Below, one piece after another: positions 24,060-35,121 of a stretch of DNA of 64,000 nt. The notes under the pieces are model-generated. The model was not told the DNA's origin, made no database searches, and saw nothing but the letters and a program-made list of their open reading frames with translations. The first letter of the stretch is position 1. Every line of letters starts with the position of its first letter. The DNA is taken from contig JAMXBD010001585.1 of assembly GCA_024138025.1 (NCBI GenBank), forward strand, positions 273,557 through 337,556. Direction: 5' to 3'. Made by a program: the position numbers and the translations under genes. This DNA is from Combretum micranthum. Lineage: Eukaryota; Streptophyta; Magnoliopsida; Myrtales; Combretaceae.

Positions 24060-26180
24060 AATAAAAAGGTTGTTTTTTAAGAAAAGTAACATCCATTGAA
24101 GCGAAAAAAATTTTAGTAGCAAGATGATAGCACTTATAACCCTTTTTAACGGAAGAAACCAACAAAAGTGCATTTTAATGCTCATGGAGCAAGTTTTCCT
24201 CGATTAGTATCATGAATATGAAAAAAACCACACAACTAAAAACTTTGGGGGTAATTTAGGAGCTATCTGTGAATTAGGGTAATATTTATGAAATAGACTT
24301 ATTGGACTCTTAAAACCAAGAACATTAGAGGGCATTCTATATATCAAGTGGCTGTAATAGGATTTAAGAACTTTATTTTGGAATATCGATGTTCGTGTAA
24401 TCTCTAAGAGGCATCTATTTTTCCTTACAGCTACTCTGTTCTATTGTGTTGTGTTACATAAGAAGAATAATGAACAATTCCATCTTTTTGAAGAAAATAT
24501 GAAAGATTTTGGTTGAAATAATCTCTTGCATTATCGCTCTATAGGGTTTTATTGGTTTTTTATCATTTGAAAAAACTTGGAAAAATTTCCCAACTTCATA
24601 TTTGTTTATCCTCAAATAGATCCATCTTCTTGTATAATCATCTATAAATGTGGCAAACCACCTTAGCCTGTAATATTTAGAATTCTATAAGGATCTCATA
24701 TATCAAAGTGGATTAATGAAAAAGGAACCACACTTCTAGTATTACTCAATGGATAAAAACACACTTATGTTTAGCAAATTCGCACACATCATAATGCAAA
24801 CTACTCAATTCAACATTTTTTAATAACAATAAATACATAGTTTTAAGCAAACTAAATGGTGGATGACCAAGATGATAAGGGTGGAGCCAAATGTTTTCTT
24901 TATTAACAAATTAACTAGATAGGAAAGTTTTTGAAAGGTTGCAACTTTTATCTTCCTTAACATCAATGATATAAAGTCCATTCCTTTCCTTAGCAAGCCC
25001 CATCATCTTCCTTGAGACCAGTCCTACAAAATACAATTTGTGGGATAGAAATTACTTTACAATTTAGATCACATGTAATTTGTTTTATAGAGAAAAGATT
25101 GGCAACTAGTTTAGGAACATGTAAGACATCCCTTAACATAATTGTGGAAGTAAGATGAATAGTTTCTAGCCTGCACCAGTAATAAAAGTTCCATCTACCA
25201 TTTTGAACTTTTTATTGCTATGAAAGATTATATGAGATAAAAGGATGATTGAAGAAATCATATGGGTTTGTCCTCGAGACTTTCCACTTCAATTACCCCA
25301 CTTTCTTCCAACATTGGGAGGCTTTCCATCAAGTTTCTAGCAAGTATATTTGGTGTGACACGACTTCTTGCAGTAAGTACTCCAGACCCCTTCTTGTTGG
25401 ATTGCTTTTCCTTTTTATTGCCTCAATACTATATCCATCCTTTGTGGAATTCATTGTTGGTCCTTCATTTATTGGATTATCTAGCATTGCTCCTCAACGA
25501 CTCTCGTCAATTCGTATTATAAAAAAAAAAAAAACATAAAGAGTTGAAAGAACTTCTTTCTCGAGAACTTGAACTCAAAATTGATCAAAATCAAAGCTGA
25601 GGCCTACAAGAAATTAAAAATTTCTGCAATATTGCAACATCTTCTTCATAATTCATCTTTAAATCCTAATAATTACCAATTCAAGCCACAAGCTTTTCAT
25701 AGTACTAAGTGATAGAAAATTATCTTGCTTTGTGGTGTTGATTTAGGTTTGGATCTCACAAACTAATGTAGCATCTTACATTTTTTTGATAGTTTAACGA
25801 ACAAATGAACATACAAGTTTGGCTCACTCTAGTATCATAGAGTTCTCCAACCATCACATAATTATGGAATCTTCTTCATCCCATTTTGCAAACATGGCAT
25901 CTTCAGATCCAATAAGATTGCTTAACATACTCTTTCCTTTGAGAAAGGTTTTAACAACTTAGGACCATTGAAGATAATTTTGGCCATTTAGCTTGTAAGA
26001 AGATATATATTGTTCTGCAATTCACATTTGCATGAATTAACTAATGTTTCAACCTCATTATTAGTACTAATAGCAATAGATTGATTCTTAGATGAATTTA
26101 GCTAATTCAACGTTATGATGACAAAAACAAAATTAAGAAGAATTGAAAAAATTTCAACTAGCACCTTGAAAAGGGTATAG
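24060..26180 (-). pseudogene. Copia-type (Ty1) retroelement gag-pol fragment
   Basis: On the minus strand the GAG pre-integrase and integrase regions are readable. About 24900-24750 gives KENIWLHPYHLGHPPF (H..H part of the HHCC finger), then CEFAKHKCVFYPLSNTRS. Next comes PFSLIHFDIWDPYRILN (first integrase aspartate) and WFATFIDDYTRRWIYL (about 24700-24590). The segment 26180-25550 carries a degraded gag without a clear frame. RT and RNase H are absent; the pol is cut near 24060 at the Tat LTR. Numerous stops. The FIDDYTR motif is diagnostic of copia integrases. Confidence 0.75.
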
Positions 26181-26196
26181 GGAAACCTTGATACCA
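26181..26196 (-). other. Primer-binding site (initiator tRNA-Met type) of the copia element
   Basis: Minus strand TGGTATCAAGGTTTCC lies directly against an LTR end (...CTTCA at 26197). TGGTATCA is the classical start of primer-binding sites complementary to initiator tRNA-Met in plant copia elements. It confirms the minus orientation of the pol fragment to its left. Confidence 0.7.
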
Positions 26197-26415
26197 TGAA
26201 GAAAACAAAAAAAGAATATAAAGTATTTTCTATTCTAATGTTATTTATAATACATAATAAAATAGCAATACACCAACCTTATCTATCACTGCCAACTAAT
26301 TAGAATAAATAATAAAAAACATATTTCCTCTACGATTAATTTTCTATTCATATCAATATCATTTTTTTTTTACTCTCTTTGGACGGTAATCCTAATCCAT
26401 GTCTAGTACATAACA
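26197..26415 (-). mobile_element. Copia 5' LTR (right border uncertain)
   Basis: Sequence upstream of the primer-binding site on the minus strand, ending GTTTTCTTCA. It is AT-rich, without coding sequence. A plausible minus-strand start is TGTTATGTACTAG near 26416, but no second LTR exists here for comparison, so the length is a guess. The MULE target site follows at 26455. Confidence 0.4.
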
Positions 26416-26463
26416 TTATACAAAACAAAATGCATAGACAAGTAATTAATAGCTTATAAAGTG

Positions 26464-26752
26464 GGGAAAAGGAATAAAATATTAATATTTTTAAAATTAA
26501 TTACGAAAATACCATCGGGAAAAAATTATTCTCGATTTTAGGCAACACGACCTTCGTCTCTTCAACACGGCCTCGTCTCTTGAAGAGACGAGGTCATAAG
26601 TGCCTGACCTCGTCTCTTCGAGAGACGAGGTCTCATTCTGTAATGACTCGTCTCTCCGAGACGAGGTCTCATTCTGTAATGACCTCGTCTCTCCGAGACG
26701 AGGTCTCATTCTGTAATGACCTCGTCTCTCCGAGAGACGAAGTCAGGTCTTC
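26464..26752 (+). repeat. MULE left terminal inverted repeat with hairpin array
   Basis: About 85 bp of simple terminus is followed, from about 26550, by roughly five short inverted repeats. Their arms are GACCTCGTCTC and GAGACGAGGTC around a 3-5 base centre (TTCGA, TGAA or C), separated by spacers such as TCATTCTGTAAT and ATAAGTGCCT. Several units are shortened (CGTCTCTCCGAGACG). The same units in inverse order form the right terminus. Confidence 0.8.
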
Positions 26753-27126
26753 TTCCACAAAATTCAATTTATTACTTGAGAAACCCAAAAAATTACATAT
26801 AAAACCTGTCAAATAGAAATATAAATAGCTATACGAGCCATTAACCAAATACAACACAGCTATAATACCATTCCGCCTGAACACACATTCTCAATCCCAA
26901 TCCGAATCATTCAATCACAGCGGTGTTATGATTGTTTGTCAGCACAATACAATGAAAATATGAAATTTGTAGACTCGTAATAGATAATCTGAAACGAAAT
27001 GCTGATTGATTGTTCTCTTAAAATGTAAAAGAGAAAAGGAGTACAATATACATACAAGAGTAATACCAAAAAGTAAGAAGCTATATGCAACAATCAAAAT
27101 AAAAATAAAAAAAAATCTATCCTCTA

Positions 27127-29369
27127 CTACTGCTGCTGATGTGTGTTCCCCCTCCCTCGTCCTCGGCCTCTACCCCGCCTCACGTACGTCCTGGGTAATG
27201 GGGTATACAGATGAGGATGCTGTGTAGATGGAACAATCTCTGTAACTGCAGCATCTTCATGTCCAGTAGCAACACTGTACTGATAGAATGGGATAGGGTC
27301 TGGCTCGACCTGTGTGAGGCCCTTCCCCATATCATGTGATGGCGATGGTCGTCTCTTCTGTGGAGCCAAGGGTGTATGAAACTCAATGTATGACAGGTTT
27401 GGCATGGGGGTGTCCCCCATATAGTAAGATGTCAATGATGGGGCCAACCTCGTCTAGAATGACCTAGGAAGGACCAGGCTCATCAAGTGAAGGTAGATCG
27501 GATGGCTCAGGCTCATCTCTAAGCTGTGTACCTGGTGCTCGAGCTCGTTCCCGACCCCGACCCCGTCCCCGTCGACGCCTCTCTCTAGGATGCTGTCGTC
27601 TCTGTACGGTATGAGACTGTGGGTCACCCTGTGCTGCTGCTGATGGTGGAGATGGTGGCACTGGATCATTGAGATTCAACCCCATAAACTCTTCCACCAC
27701 ACGACAGACATCTCATGCAATGGATGGAGTGAGCTCTAGGGACATGTCTGGGATGCTATAAATGAAATCAGCCTGCGAGTAATAGCAAAAAAGTATATCG
27801 GTGAGTAGCTGCCAAGTCAATACAAGTCCATATAAAGCTTATAGGGACAGTGATCTTACCATGTATCGTATGATAACTCCCCTGTGACCGATCCAGCATC
27901 AGGTGATCACATGATACCACTGGAAGTAATCGTCAGATGTCCCAGCAAGCAAATCTGGCAGCTCAACTATGCAATCACGTCGAGCATCCCACTCAGTTAT
28001 CCACCTAGCGTACTTGACCTGCCAGTTCCACTCGAAACGTCCTCTCATGTCAATCTCATAGAGGGGTCTCATGTTGGCAGGGGGGCTGGGATCCCCCAGA
28101 AGCCACCAAACTGTTTAAGCACTCTGTCAGGGTAGTAGTGCTCGATTAGATAGAAGCAAACTAGTAGGACCCGTGCACACCAAACATCGCTACCTGCTAG
28201 GCAGTATGGAGGCAGGGAGGGCAAGATCAAACTATATGGGTCCACACCACCTGATGCAGTAGGAAAAGTGAAATATTGCGTTAACAAACCATCGAACTAT
28301 AGCAATTTAACAGTACAAGTCATTGGAAATCAATTGAGGTATAGGAGGGAACGGATGTCATACCTGATGCGCCGTCTGTCGATCGAAAGAAGCGCGGTAC
28401 TCAATCAGTAGATGTGTCGATACTCGTGTCACGTCAAAAGTCGCACCTCAATGGCTGATGAGTAGGCGGCCCACGGTAATTGATGTGTGCAGTCAACGAA
28501 CTGGGGCAATGTAGGGAAAGTGCTCTTATGCCCATATCTGTAGGACAACTAACGGTCCTGCCATGTCCCCCGTGTCGACGTGGGAAGCCAAGCATAGCTG
28601 CCTATACAGCCAGGCCAAACAGGCTGCTCCCCACACATGCTGCCCGGCCGTCTCAAAGTCTCAGAGCAGCTGCCGGTACATAAGATGGACGTAATTAGAG
28701 GACTTGTCTGCGACAATAAATCCCCCAAGCAGCAGCAGCAGCAGCAAAATGTACGCCCTAGCGTGGTGTTTGATCATCACATCATCAGCAAAATCAGGTA
28801 GGTCACTGAAGTGGCTATCCAACCACGACATCTTCAAGCGACCACCATCCATGTCAACACCGGGCTGGGGCCGGAGTCCTAGCAACTCCTCACATAAATT
28901 AGGATAATCCAGTCTAGCCATGCCGTAACTGTCAATCCATTTACAGGGAGGCCCGTAAGGACAGAAACATCCTGTAAGGTCACAGACCACTTGCCCGTGG
29001 TCATGTGGAACATATTTGTCTCTGGTTGCCACCTCTTGACCAAACCTGTAAGGAGACGCCAATCCACCTGAATGAAAGGCATCTGGGCCGCCCCTATGAA
29101 CCCTGCCTGAGACAGGAATGGCAGCAGTAGCTCGTCAACCTCTGTAGGTACGCCAGCTGGTCGCTTGAGCCTGCCTCTCTGCGCCGACAATGCAATACCT
29201 CATGCTCCTACAGTAAAGTTATCGCATTTATTAAAGACCAATATCACCTTAACCATCAAATCTGAATCACTGAATTACAAAAATGAACTAACCTGCCCAT
29301 CCCAGGCTAGAATCGACCTGTGTACAGGCTGTGTGTGAGTAATGAGCTATCGATCGGTCCTGGATCCAT
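27127..29369 (-). pseudogene. MULE-borne plant mobile domain (PMD) protein gene
   Basis: Second gene of the MULE, 3' of the transposase. The start MDPGPIDSSLLTH at 29369 is typical for this family. A first intron follows (donor after TGGGATGGGCAG, acceptor near 29212). The PMD core then reads DELLLPFLSQAGFIG, LVKRWQPETNMFHMTTGKW, SVTLQDVSVLTGLPVNG (29130-28930), then PCKWIDSYGMARLDYPNLC and SWLDSHFSDLPDFADD (28930-28760), VWGAACLAWLYRQLC (about 28640-28590) and NMRPLYEIDMRGRFEWNW (about 28070-28000). A proline-rich tail with an RGRGRGRGRG run ends at 27127. PMD proteins (MAIN/MAIL1 family) act in nuclear silencing in plants; PMDs are also known as transposon cargo. Frameshifts (near 28970) and an in-frame stop near 29200 show it is dead. 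Confidence 0.8.
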
Positions 29370-29521
29370 CTGTGAAGGAAAAATAAAGAGATGTTGTTAT
29401 AGTCGACATATGTTGATTAAAAACAAGCATAGCAAACATACGATAAATCATGACTCATTAGTGCAGTAATAAAAACATATGAGAATAAAGAATTACCACT
29501 ACGAATCGACTGCCTTATAAC

Positions 29522-31938
29522 TAGTCTACCGCCGATCCCGCATTTGGACAACTTCTTATGTTGTGGCCCTACTGCTCACAACAATCGCATGAATAACCTC
29601 GGGGGCCCTCTCGAATGTCCATCTCATTCTGGAATCGTTTCTCCCTAGGCCGACCCCTTTTTCTAATAAGTCCTGGATTAGGGTGCCACTTTGCTAAGTC
29701 CAAACGAGTCCAATTTGCCTTATCGGCTGCAGGAATGAAGGAACGACCATACACTCTTAGTTGGTGGTCCCATGTACCACTGTCCTACGTAGGCAACACA
29801 ATCCATGTGCATTGTGCCCATCACTGCCATCGCATGTGCATGGAATTCTGTATGTCTGCCACTTGTTACACGTACATCTACATGATCTTAACTCCACTTT
29901 TTGTATATGGTCCCCCTTCTGACCATACATTGTTGGACGTGGTGCAGTTATAACCTCGTATATCCGTTCTTGGTAATCGAAACAAGTAACTCTATGGGAA
30001 CTGGATATGTTGTTCCATCTCTCAAACTCTTCGCAGCGTATTTTGAGCAACTTACCCATACTCATGGCATCGCTGGCTTCACGCCTTTGCTTATTAAATA
30101 TGGAGTTGCAATTGTAGAAGGTTTTCTTTACCAATGCTGCCACAGGTACGCACCTGGCATCTTTTATAATAGAATTGTAACTCTCTGCCATGTTTGTTGT
30201 GCCTTGGCCAAATCTAACACCTTCATCGTAAGATAAAGTCCACATGCATGGAGGCAACTCGCGAAAATATCGTGCTGTCCAAGGATTGCTTTGAAGTGCA
30301 CATTAAAATATCCATGGAACTTTCGACTCTGGGCTTGATAGGCAGCTCTTTTTACTATTTCCTTACATTCCTTGCTTTTGGCCTTCGAATTAAAGTTGCT
30401 GGCAACATGCCGGATACACCAGCGCCAAGGCCACAACGCATTCTCACCTTCGACCGCACTCCTGATACCGGCATGCCGGTCCGATATCAAGCAAATATTG
30501 GATCGGTCTTTGATGACGTGTTCCAACACTTTTGCAAGGAACCAACTCCATGTTTCCACCTTCTCCTCATCCACAAGAGCATACGCCAATGGGACTATAT
30601 GATTTGCCCCATCTACTGCCACTGTAATAAGCAATTTGTGCTTGTACTTGCCATACAGGAAAGTACCATCAACTGTGATCACAGGTCTGCAATGATTTAA
30701 CGTATGTAACTTAGTCAGTGAATATCAATCAGCTAAAACAAAATTTAATAATGATTACAATACATACCTGCAGTAGTAGAACGCCTCAATGCAAGGACCA
30801 AATGCCCAAAAAAGCTTATCTAGGAATACGTGGCCGGTGGTATTTGAATCTTGAGTTTGCCACTCAACCTTTGTTCTGGATTTGCCTCAGTAATTGCATT
30901 AAGTAGATGCGGAAGCTCCATATAAGGCACCTCCCAACTTCCATACATCTGCTCAATGGCCTTTCTCTTTACCTCACGAATTCTCTTGATATGAACATTA
31001 TACCCGAACTGCTTTAATATATTCGTTTGGAGATCCTTCGCCCTCACATCTGGAGAATTGCGGATCTCCAATATTATGGCCCTGGACAAGCTGGTAGAGT
31101 CCAACTGAGAGTGATCTTGTCCAGTGATTTCATCCAAGCAGGTGTGAGGTCCTTCATATTTAGTGATGTGAACCACCCACCATGTTTTTTATAACTGCCT
31201 CTGAGTCTCCACTTACAACCTCTGTTATGGATATCAGTACACTTCACTGCCCATGCTCTTGGGTCCGAATCCACTACTTGAAATTATAACGGTTCATTAT
31301 ATGCACATTTTAACTACCCGTATGAAATGATCTTTGGTCTCAAAACGCATCCCGACCTTAAATTCATTATTGAAGCTCCAATTCCCAGCACTCATTTCAT
31401 GCTTATCATCATATGCTGCGTAAGCACTACCAACTTCAGCATTGAAAAACGGAACTGGCGCTGAGCTCCCTACTATATCAATGTCAGTAGGAGCAACGAA
31501 ACGGTCCCAGTTATTTCCCCTTCGTTGTACCTCGGGCAAGGCATATTGTTGTCGAAATACTTCGACATTAACAGTTTCATCATCATCATAGTCGTCACTG
31601 GATTCACTTGCCGATGAGTCTTGCACAGCATCCATATCATCACCACCTACCGATGTAGGTCCACAAAATTCAAAGTGACCTATTTCCACTTATGCACTGC
31701 CTATTGTCTGAACTGGAGTAGAGTTTGAGTCTACCAACCCCTGGCTCTCAATATTTCTATCATTGCCGATTTCCCCTGCAGGTGCCTGTGATAATTCAGT
31801 TTCCAATATCTGCACATAAACAGCCACTGAGCCTTCTGTATATACCAACATCTCTTGTGCCGCATCATCATCGGTCACTGGAATAATATCATAACGTAGC
31901 GTCCTATCTCCAATAGCTACCCTATGATATAGCTCCAC
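29522..31938 (-). pseudogene. mudrA-like: MULE transposase (mudrA-like), broken
   Basis: Would cut and reinsert the element in the nucleus. The N-terminal region (31938-31300) includes an acidic stretch (SSDDYDDDETV). The MuDR DNA-binding domain begins FKVGMRFETKDHFIR (about 31345), continues CTDIHNRGCKWRLRGSYKK (31240-31180) and HITKYEGPHTC (31170). An 80-nt GT-AG intron spans 30767-30688. The DDE core has VITVDGTFLYGKYK (30687), ICLISDRHAGI (about 30500) and NMAESYNSIIKD (about 30190). A SWIM finger CRCTCNKWQTYRIPC (about 29900) follows, with two bases lost right after it. The tail has a CX2CX4HX4C knuckle around CDCCEQ...GHNIRSC with an amber codon inside. Other lesions: a TAA at 31690-31692 and frameshifts near 31300 and 31175. 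Confidence 0.85.
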
Positions 31939-32836
31939 CCGATGTGTACCTATTTACCTTTAGTCTATTAAATAATCTCCACTATCTGCTCATATGTTAA
32001 ATTCCTACTAATACTGACCATAGCAACAGGCCGCTTATCATAACCAAAACCATCATCCTTGCACAATATTACCATGCGTACAGTATGAACTTCGCCTTAT
32101 CCATTTCCTCACAAATCCTGCCATCTCATCAAAATTAGCTTCCACGCATCAAATTCACAAAATCACATTATTGAATTGCATTCCTCGTAATATTTAACAT
32201 AATTCCTAAACCTGCACCTCCACTTTCAAAGTTGAAATTTAATTTTCTAATCTATTCTGCTTTCTTACAAATATTAGCTTTTTTCATCGCATATTCCATG
32301 TCATACCAAATCGCCATACCAATGCTAAAGTACTAAATACACCCCGTTAACGACAATTGAAGTTATTTTCAATTTTTTTTCCACACTCAAATTCCTAAAA
32401 TAATTATCCAACAACAACAACTTAGGACATGATTTTTTTCAAAGCAAATATTATACATATACATATCTATACAACATACAACAGGAAAAAAAAAACGTCG
32501 GCGTTGGAATCATGCTACAAAAATATTCTAACAACACATACAATCGACATTCAACAATGCAGCATGAATGATTGAAAAAAAAATACGAAAATACGCGGAA
32601 ATCAACATCAACGTTCGCCATCGTAGTTTGCACAAAATCTCCCGCTTTCGATCCTCTTACCCACCAAATCGCAATACAATCAACTTCGGAGCAATTAAAT
32701 AGCCAAATGAGGAACAACTACGATCGATTTATGAATTTCAACCACAAAAATCAGAAAATCGCAATTTCCGATTAGGATTCGACGAGTGCAAAGAGAAATA
32801 GAAAGAAGAAGACGCGCATTGAAATTATATCCGCTG

Positions 32837-33057
32837 ACCTCGTCTCTTCAAGAGACGAGGTCACATGCGATCCAACCTCGTCTCTTCGAGAGACGAAATC
32901 ATTACAGAATGAGACCTCGTGTCTCGAAGAGACGAGGTCAGGCACTTATGACCTCGTCTCTTCAAGAGATGAGCCATGTTGCTAAAATCGGAAATAATAT
33001 TTTTTCGATGGTATTTTCATAATTAATTTTAAAATATTAATATTTTATTCCTTTTCC
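32837..33057 (-). repeat. MULE right terminal inverted repeat with hairpin array
   Basis: Three to four GACCTCGTCTC / GAGACGAGGTC hairpins (32840-32978) with the same spacers as the left end (ATTACAGAATGA, AGGCACTTATG), then an outer segment of about 80 bp inverse to 26464-26545 (AAAATCGGAAATAAT, CGATGGTATTTTC). It has fewer units than the left terminus, so the arrays have changed length since insertion. Confidence 0.8.
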
Positions 33058-33066
33058 TTTAAAGTG

Positions 33067-33578
33067 CAAGAAGAAATTAAATAACAACTAATTGATAAAT
33101 ATTTCATTACTAAAGAAACTTGAGATCATTCAGAAACCTAAATTAGACATCCATCCGTATCTAGTAGACATGATACAACACGCAAGATAACTGATTAAAA
33201 TCTGCTATTATATGAATCCCATTCAATGGGATACTAATGATTCATAAACCCTTAAATACTAAACAAACACAACAATTAATTCACAGGGACTAAGCATCTA
33301 TTTTCTCCTCCACTGACATAACTTTAATCATATCCTAATCTAATGAAGATAGGCTTCCAGATTGATATCTCCTTTTCTCTTTCTCCACCACAAAGGAAAG
33401 AAAGGACCCAGCTTTCATCATCTTCATAATTTACTTATGGAGTACCCAAAGCTATATTCCTCTTGAAAAAATAAAGGAAAAGCCCACTTTGATCCACTCC
33501 AAAACAAGCAAATCCACTGCAATTTAAATCCTCGAAACTCCAAACTCCCATGAATCCAAACGCAATTCCTGAATTTTG
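33067..33578 (-). other. 3' flank of the PNRC-like gene
   Basis: AT-rich single-copy-looking DNA between the MULE and the stop codon at 33579. On the minus strand it would hold the 3' untranslated region of the PNRC-like gene. No other feature was seen. Confidence 0.4.
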
Positions 33579-34043
33579 TCACGCCAAATCCAACCTCAGA
33601 ACTCGCTGGAAATCCGTTGTCGTCGAACCGATTTTGGATAAGAAACCTGGGACAGGAACCGAACTCGGAGGCGGAGACGATACATAAATCCCCGATCCAG
33701 CGTAAACATAGGACGACGAATCCGGAAACCTAACTTGCTCCCCAACGATATCAGGATCCGGACCCAACCTCTCAGTGGAGCACAAACTCAGGTCGCAATC
33801 CTCAGATTTGCGGATGAACGGGGTTAGTGGTTCCCCGCGCTTCAAGATCTTAACTTGACCAGAAACTGGCATTTTGGTGGGACAATTGGAGACGGTAGAT
33901 CGATCCCGACGGTTCTTAGGACAGGATCGGGAAGCCGCAGAGTTTGCCCTTCGACGCCGAGGACGACGGTCGGGGAAATTGTTTGAAATAGGTTTAGGGT
34001 GTCTATAAAGGATGGTTGTCCCCATGGCTGAAGGAGAAAACAA
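33579..34043 (-). CDS. PNRC-type (proline-rich nuclear receptor coactivator motif) protein
   Basis: Uninterrupted single-exon frame of 154 codons; the ATG at 34025 (MGTTILYRHPKPISNN) is the more likely start than 34043, giving 148 residues. Features: a basic cluster (RRPRRRR, about residue 20); a conserved block SGQVKILKRGEPLTP (about residues 55-70); and near the C-terminus YAGSGIYVSSPPPSSVPVPG, carrying the PNRC signature S-x-P-P-x-x-(L/V)-P-x-P. In the family this short motif binds partner proteins (nuclear receptors in animals, decapping factors for PNRC2-type proteins); the plant role is poorly known. Balanced codon use, intact frame and a TATA box about 150 bp upstream make it the one likely functional host gene here. 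Confidence 0.75.
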   Translation of the reverse strand: MFSPSAMGTTILYRHPKPISNNFPDRRPRRRRANSAASRSCPKNRRDRSTVSNCPTKMPVSGQVKILKRGEPLTPFIRKSEDCDLSLCSTERLGPDPDIVGEQVRFPDSSSYVYAGSGIYVSSPPPSSVPVPGFLSKIGSTTTDFQRVLRLDLA

Positions 34044-34187
34044 AAAGATTCGTGTTGCGTGTTGCGTGTTGGTTCGTTGTGCTTTTGGCTTTTTCAGGGG
34101 CGAAGAATCCTTTCCCTGCTAAGGAGAAGAGGAGAAGAGGAGAAGAATGGGGTGGGAAGGCTGGACAAAGAGGAGGGACAGTTATCG

Positions 34188-34195
34188 ATATATAG
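34188..34195 (-). promoter_or_regulatory. TATA box of the PNRC-like gene
   Basis: CTATATAT on the minus strand, about 160 bp upstream of the ATG at 34025. It is the only TATA-like motif between the start codon and 34250, followed by GC-richer DNA suited to a 5' untranslated region. Confidence 0.45.
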
Positions 34196-34259
34196 CGCCT
34201 CGAAGGTACCGGACAAGGTAGTTTTGATAAAAAAAATGAAGATATGATTAATAGGATCT

Positions 34260-35121
34260 AGATGCATCGTGCAACGTTGGATTTCGGAAACCGTCTTACA
34301 AAGGAAAGGTAAAGATTTGGTTTTGATGGATTTGTTACGAGTGCTTAGGCCGTTAGGGTTTTGGGCTTAGTAAGTAAATCTTGTAAACCTTTGGACGCGA
34401 TAGAATGGGCTGCATATCCTACAAAGCAAAAAACTTTTTTTTAGAACTTCATTTTTTTAATTAATTTTTTTTACCCGCTATTTTTTTCCCTCCCACTATC
34501 TTTTCCTCATTCCACAACTATTGCTAGTTAATTTTTCTTTATATAAATATTAGTAGTTGACGCATCCACGAAATGTGCAAAAATAAAAAAAATTGACTCT
34601 GTTTTATTTTCCAAATATTAGACATTAATATAAAACTATTGTTCACTTCTTTTGTTAGTAATGACATTTGGTCACCATGCTTATGTCAAAAAAATATAAT
34701 CAAATACACATTGATAAACTGTAATATGTAATCTATGACATTCAAAGTTATTTTAAAAATTACATGATGTTTCATGGAAGTGAGAGTGCAATTATAGAGA
34801 AAAAATCAATTGTGAAAAATAAGGGTATTAACAATTTTAATAGTAAAATCATGATTGAATATGAATGATGGACCATAGAATTTTATGATAAGTAATCTTC
34901 CAAGAAAAAGGTAATATACTATTCTAACATTGTTAACATATATGAAACAGGATTTACAAAGAAAGAACAAATTATATAAAGAAACAATGATTGAAAAGAT
35001 TAGTAATTATTTTAAAAATTTTAATATATTAAATACATAGTTTACAAAAAAAAAAAAAAGAGCGACAAATGGTGTGAAATTGTTGCACAATAGGTGCCCA
35101 AAAGGTTGGAGTTATACATTA
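34260..35121. other. AT-rich flank, no feature recognised
   Basis: No coding sequence, repeat end or known motif was found. It includes short A and T runs. It separates the PNRC-like promoter from the 3' LTR of the large Tat element. Confidence 0.4.

Larger units (their letters stand above)
26464..33057 (-). mobile_element. MULE (Mutator-like) transposon with PMD cargo gene
   Basis: 6.6 kb, with outer inverted ends GGGAAAAGGAATAAAAT at 26464 and the inverse ATTTTATTCCTTTTCC ending 33057. Flanks are TATAAAGTG (26455-26463) and TTTAAAGTG (33058-33066), a 9-bp target duplication with one mismatch, as expected for Mutator-like elements. The terminal repeats extend inward through hairpin arrays. 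Two minus-strand genes lie inside: a mudrA-like transposase (31938-29522), then a PMD gene (29369-27127). Both are broken, so the copy is dead. Nothing supported was found at 31940-32830 (5' region) or 26760-27120 (3' region). Confidence 0.85.

Noticed and set aside
26580..26884. Open frames with repeated ETRS and RDE units
   Set aside because: They are translations of the MULE hairpin array in both strands, not protein repeats.
28480..30700. Plus-strand frames of up to 150 codons inside the MULE
   Set aside because: They are antisense shadows of the transposase and PMD genes, whose minus-strand motifs are clear.
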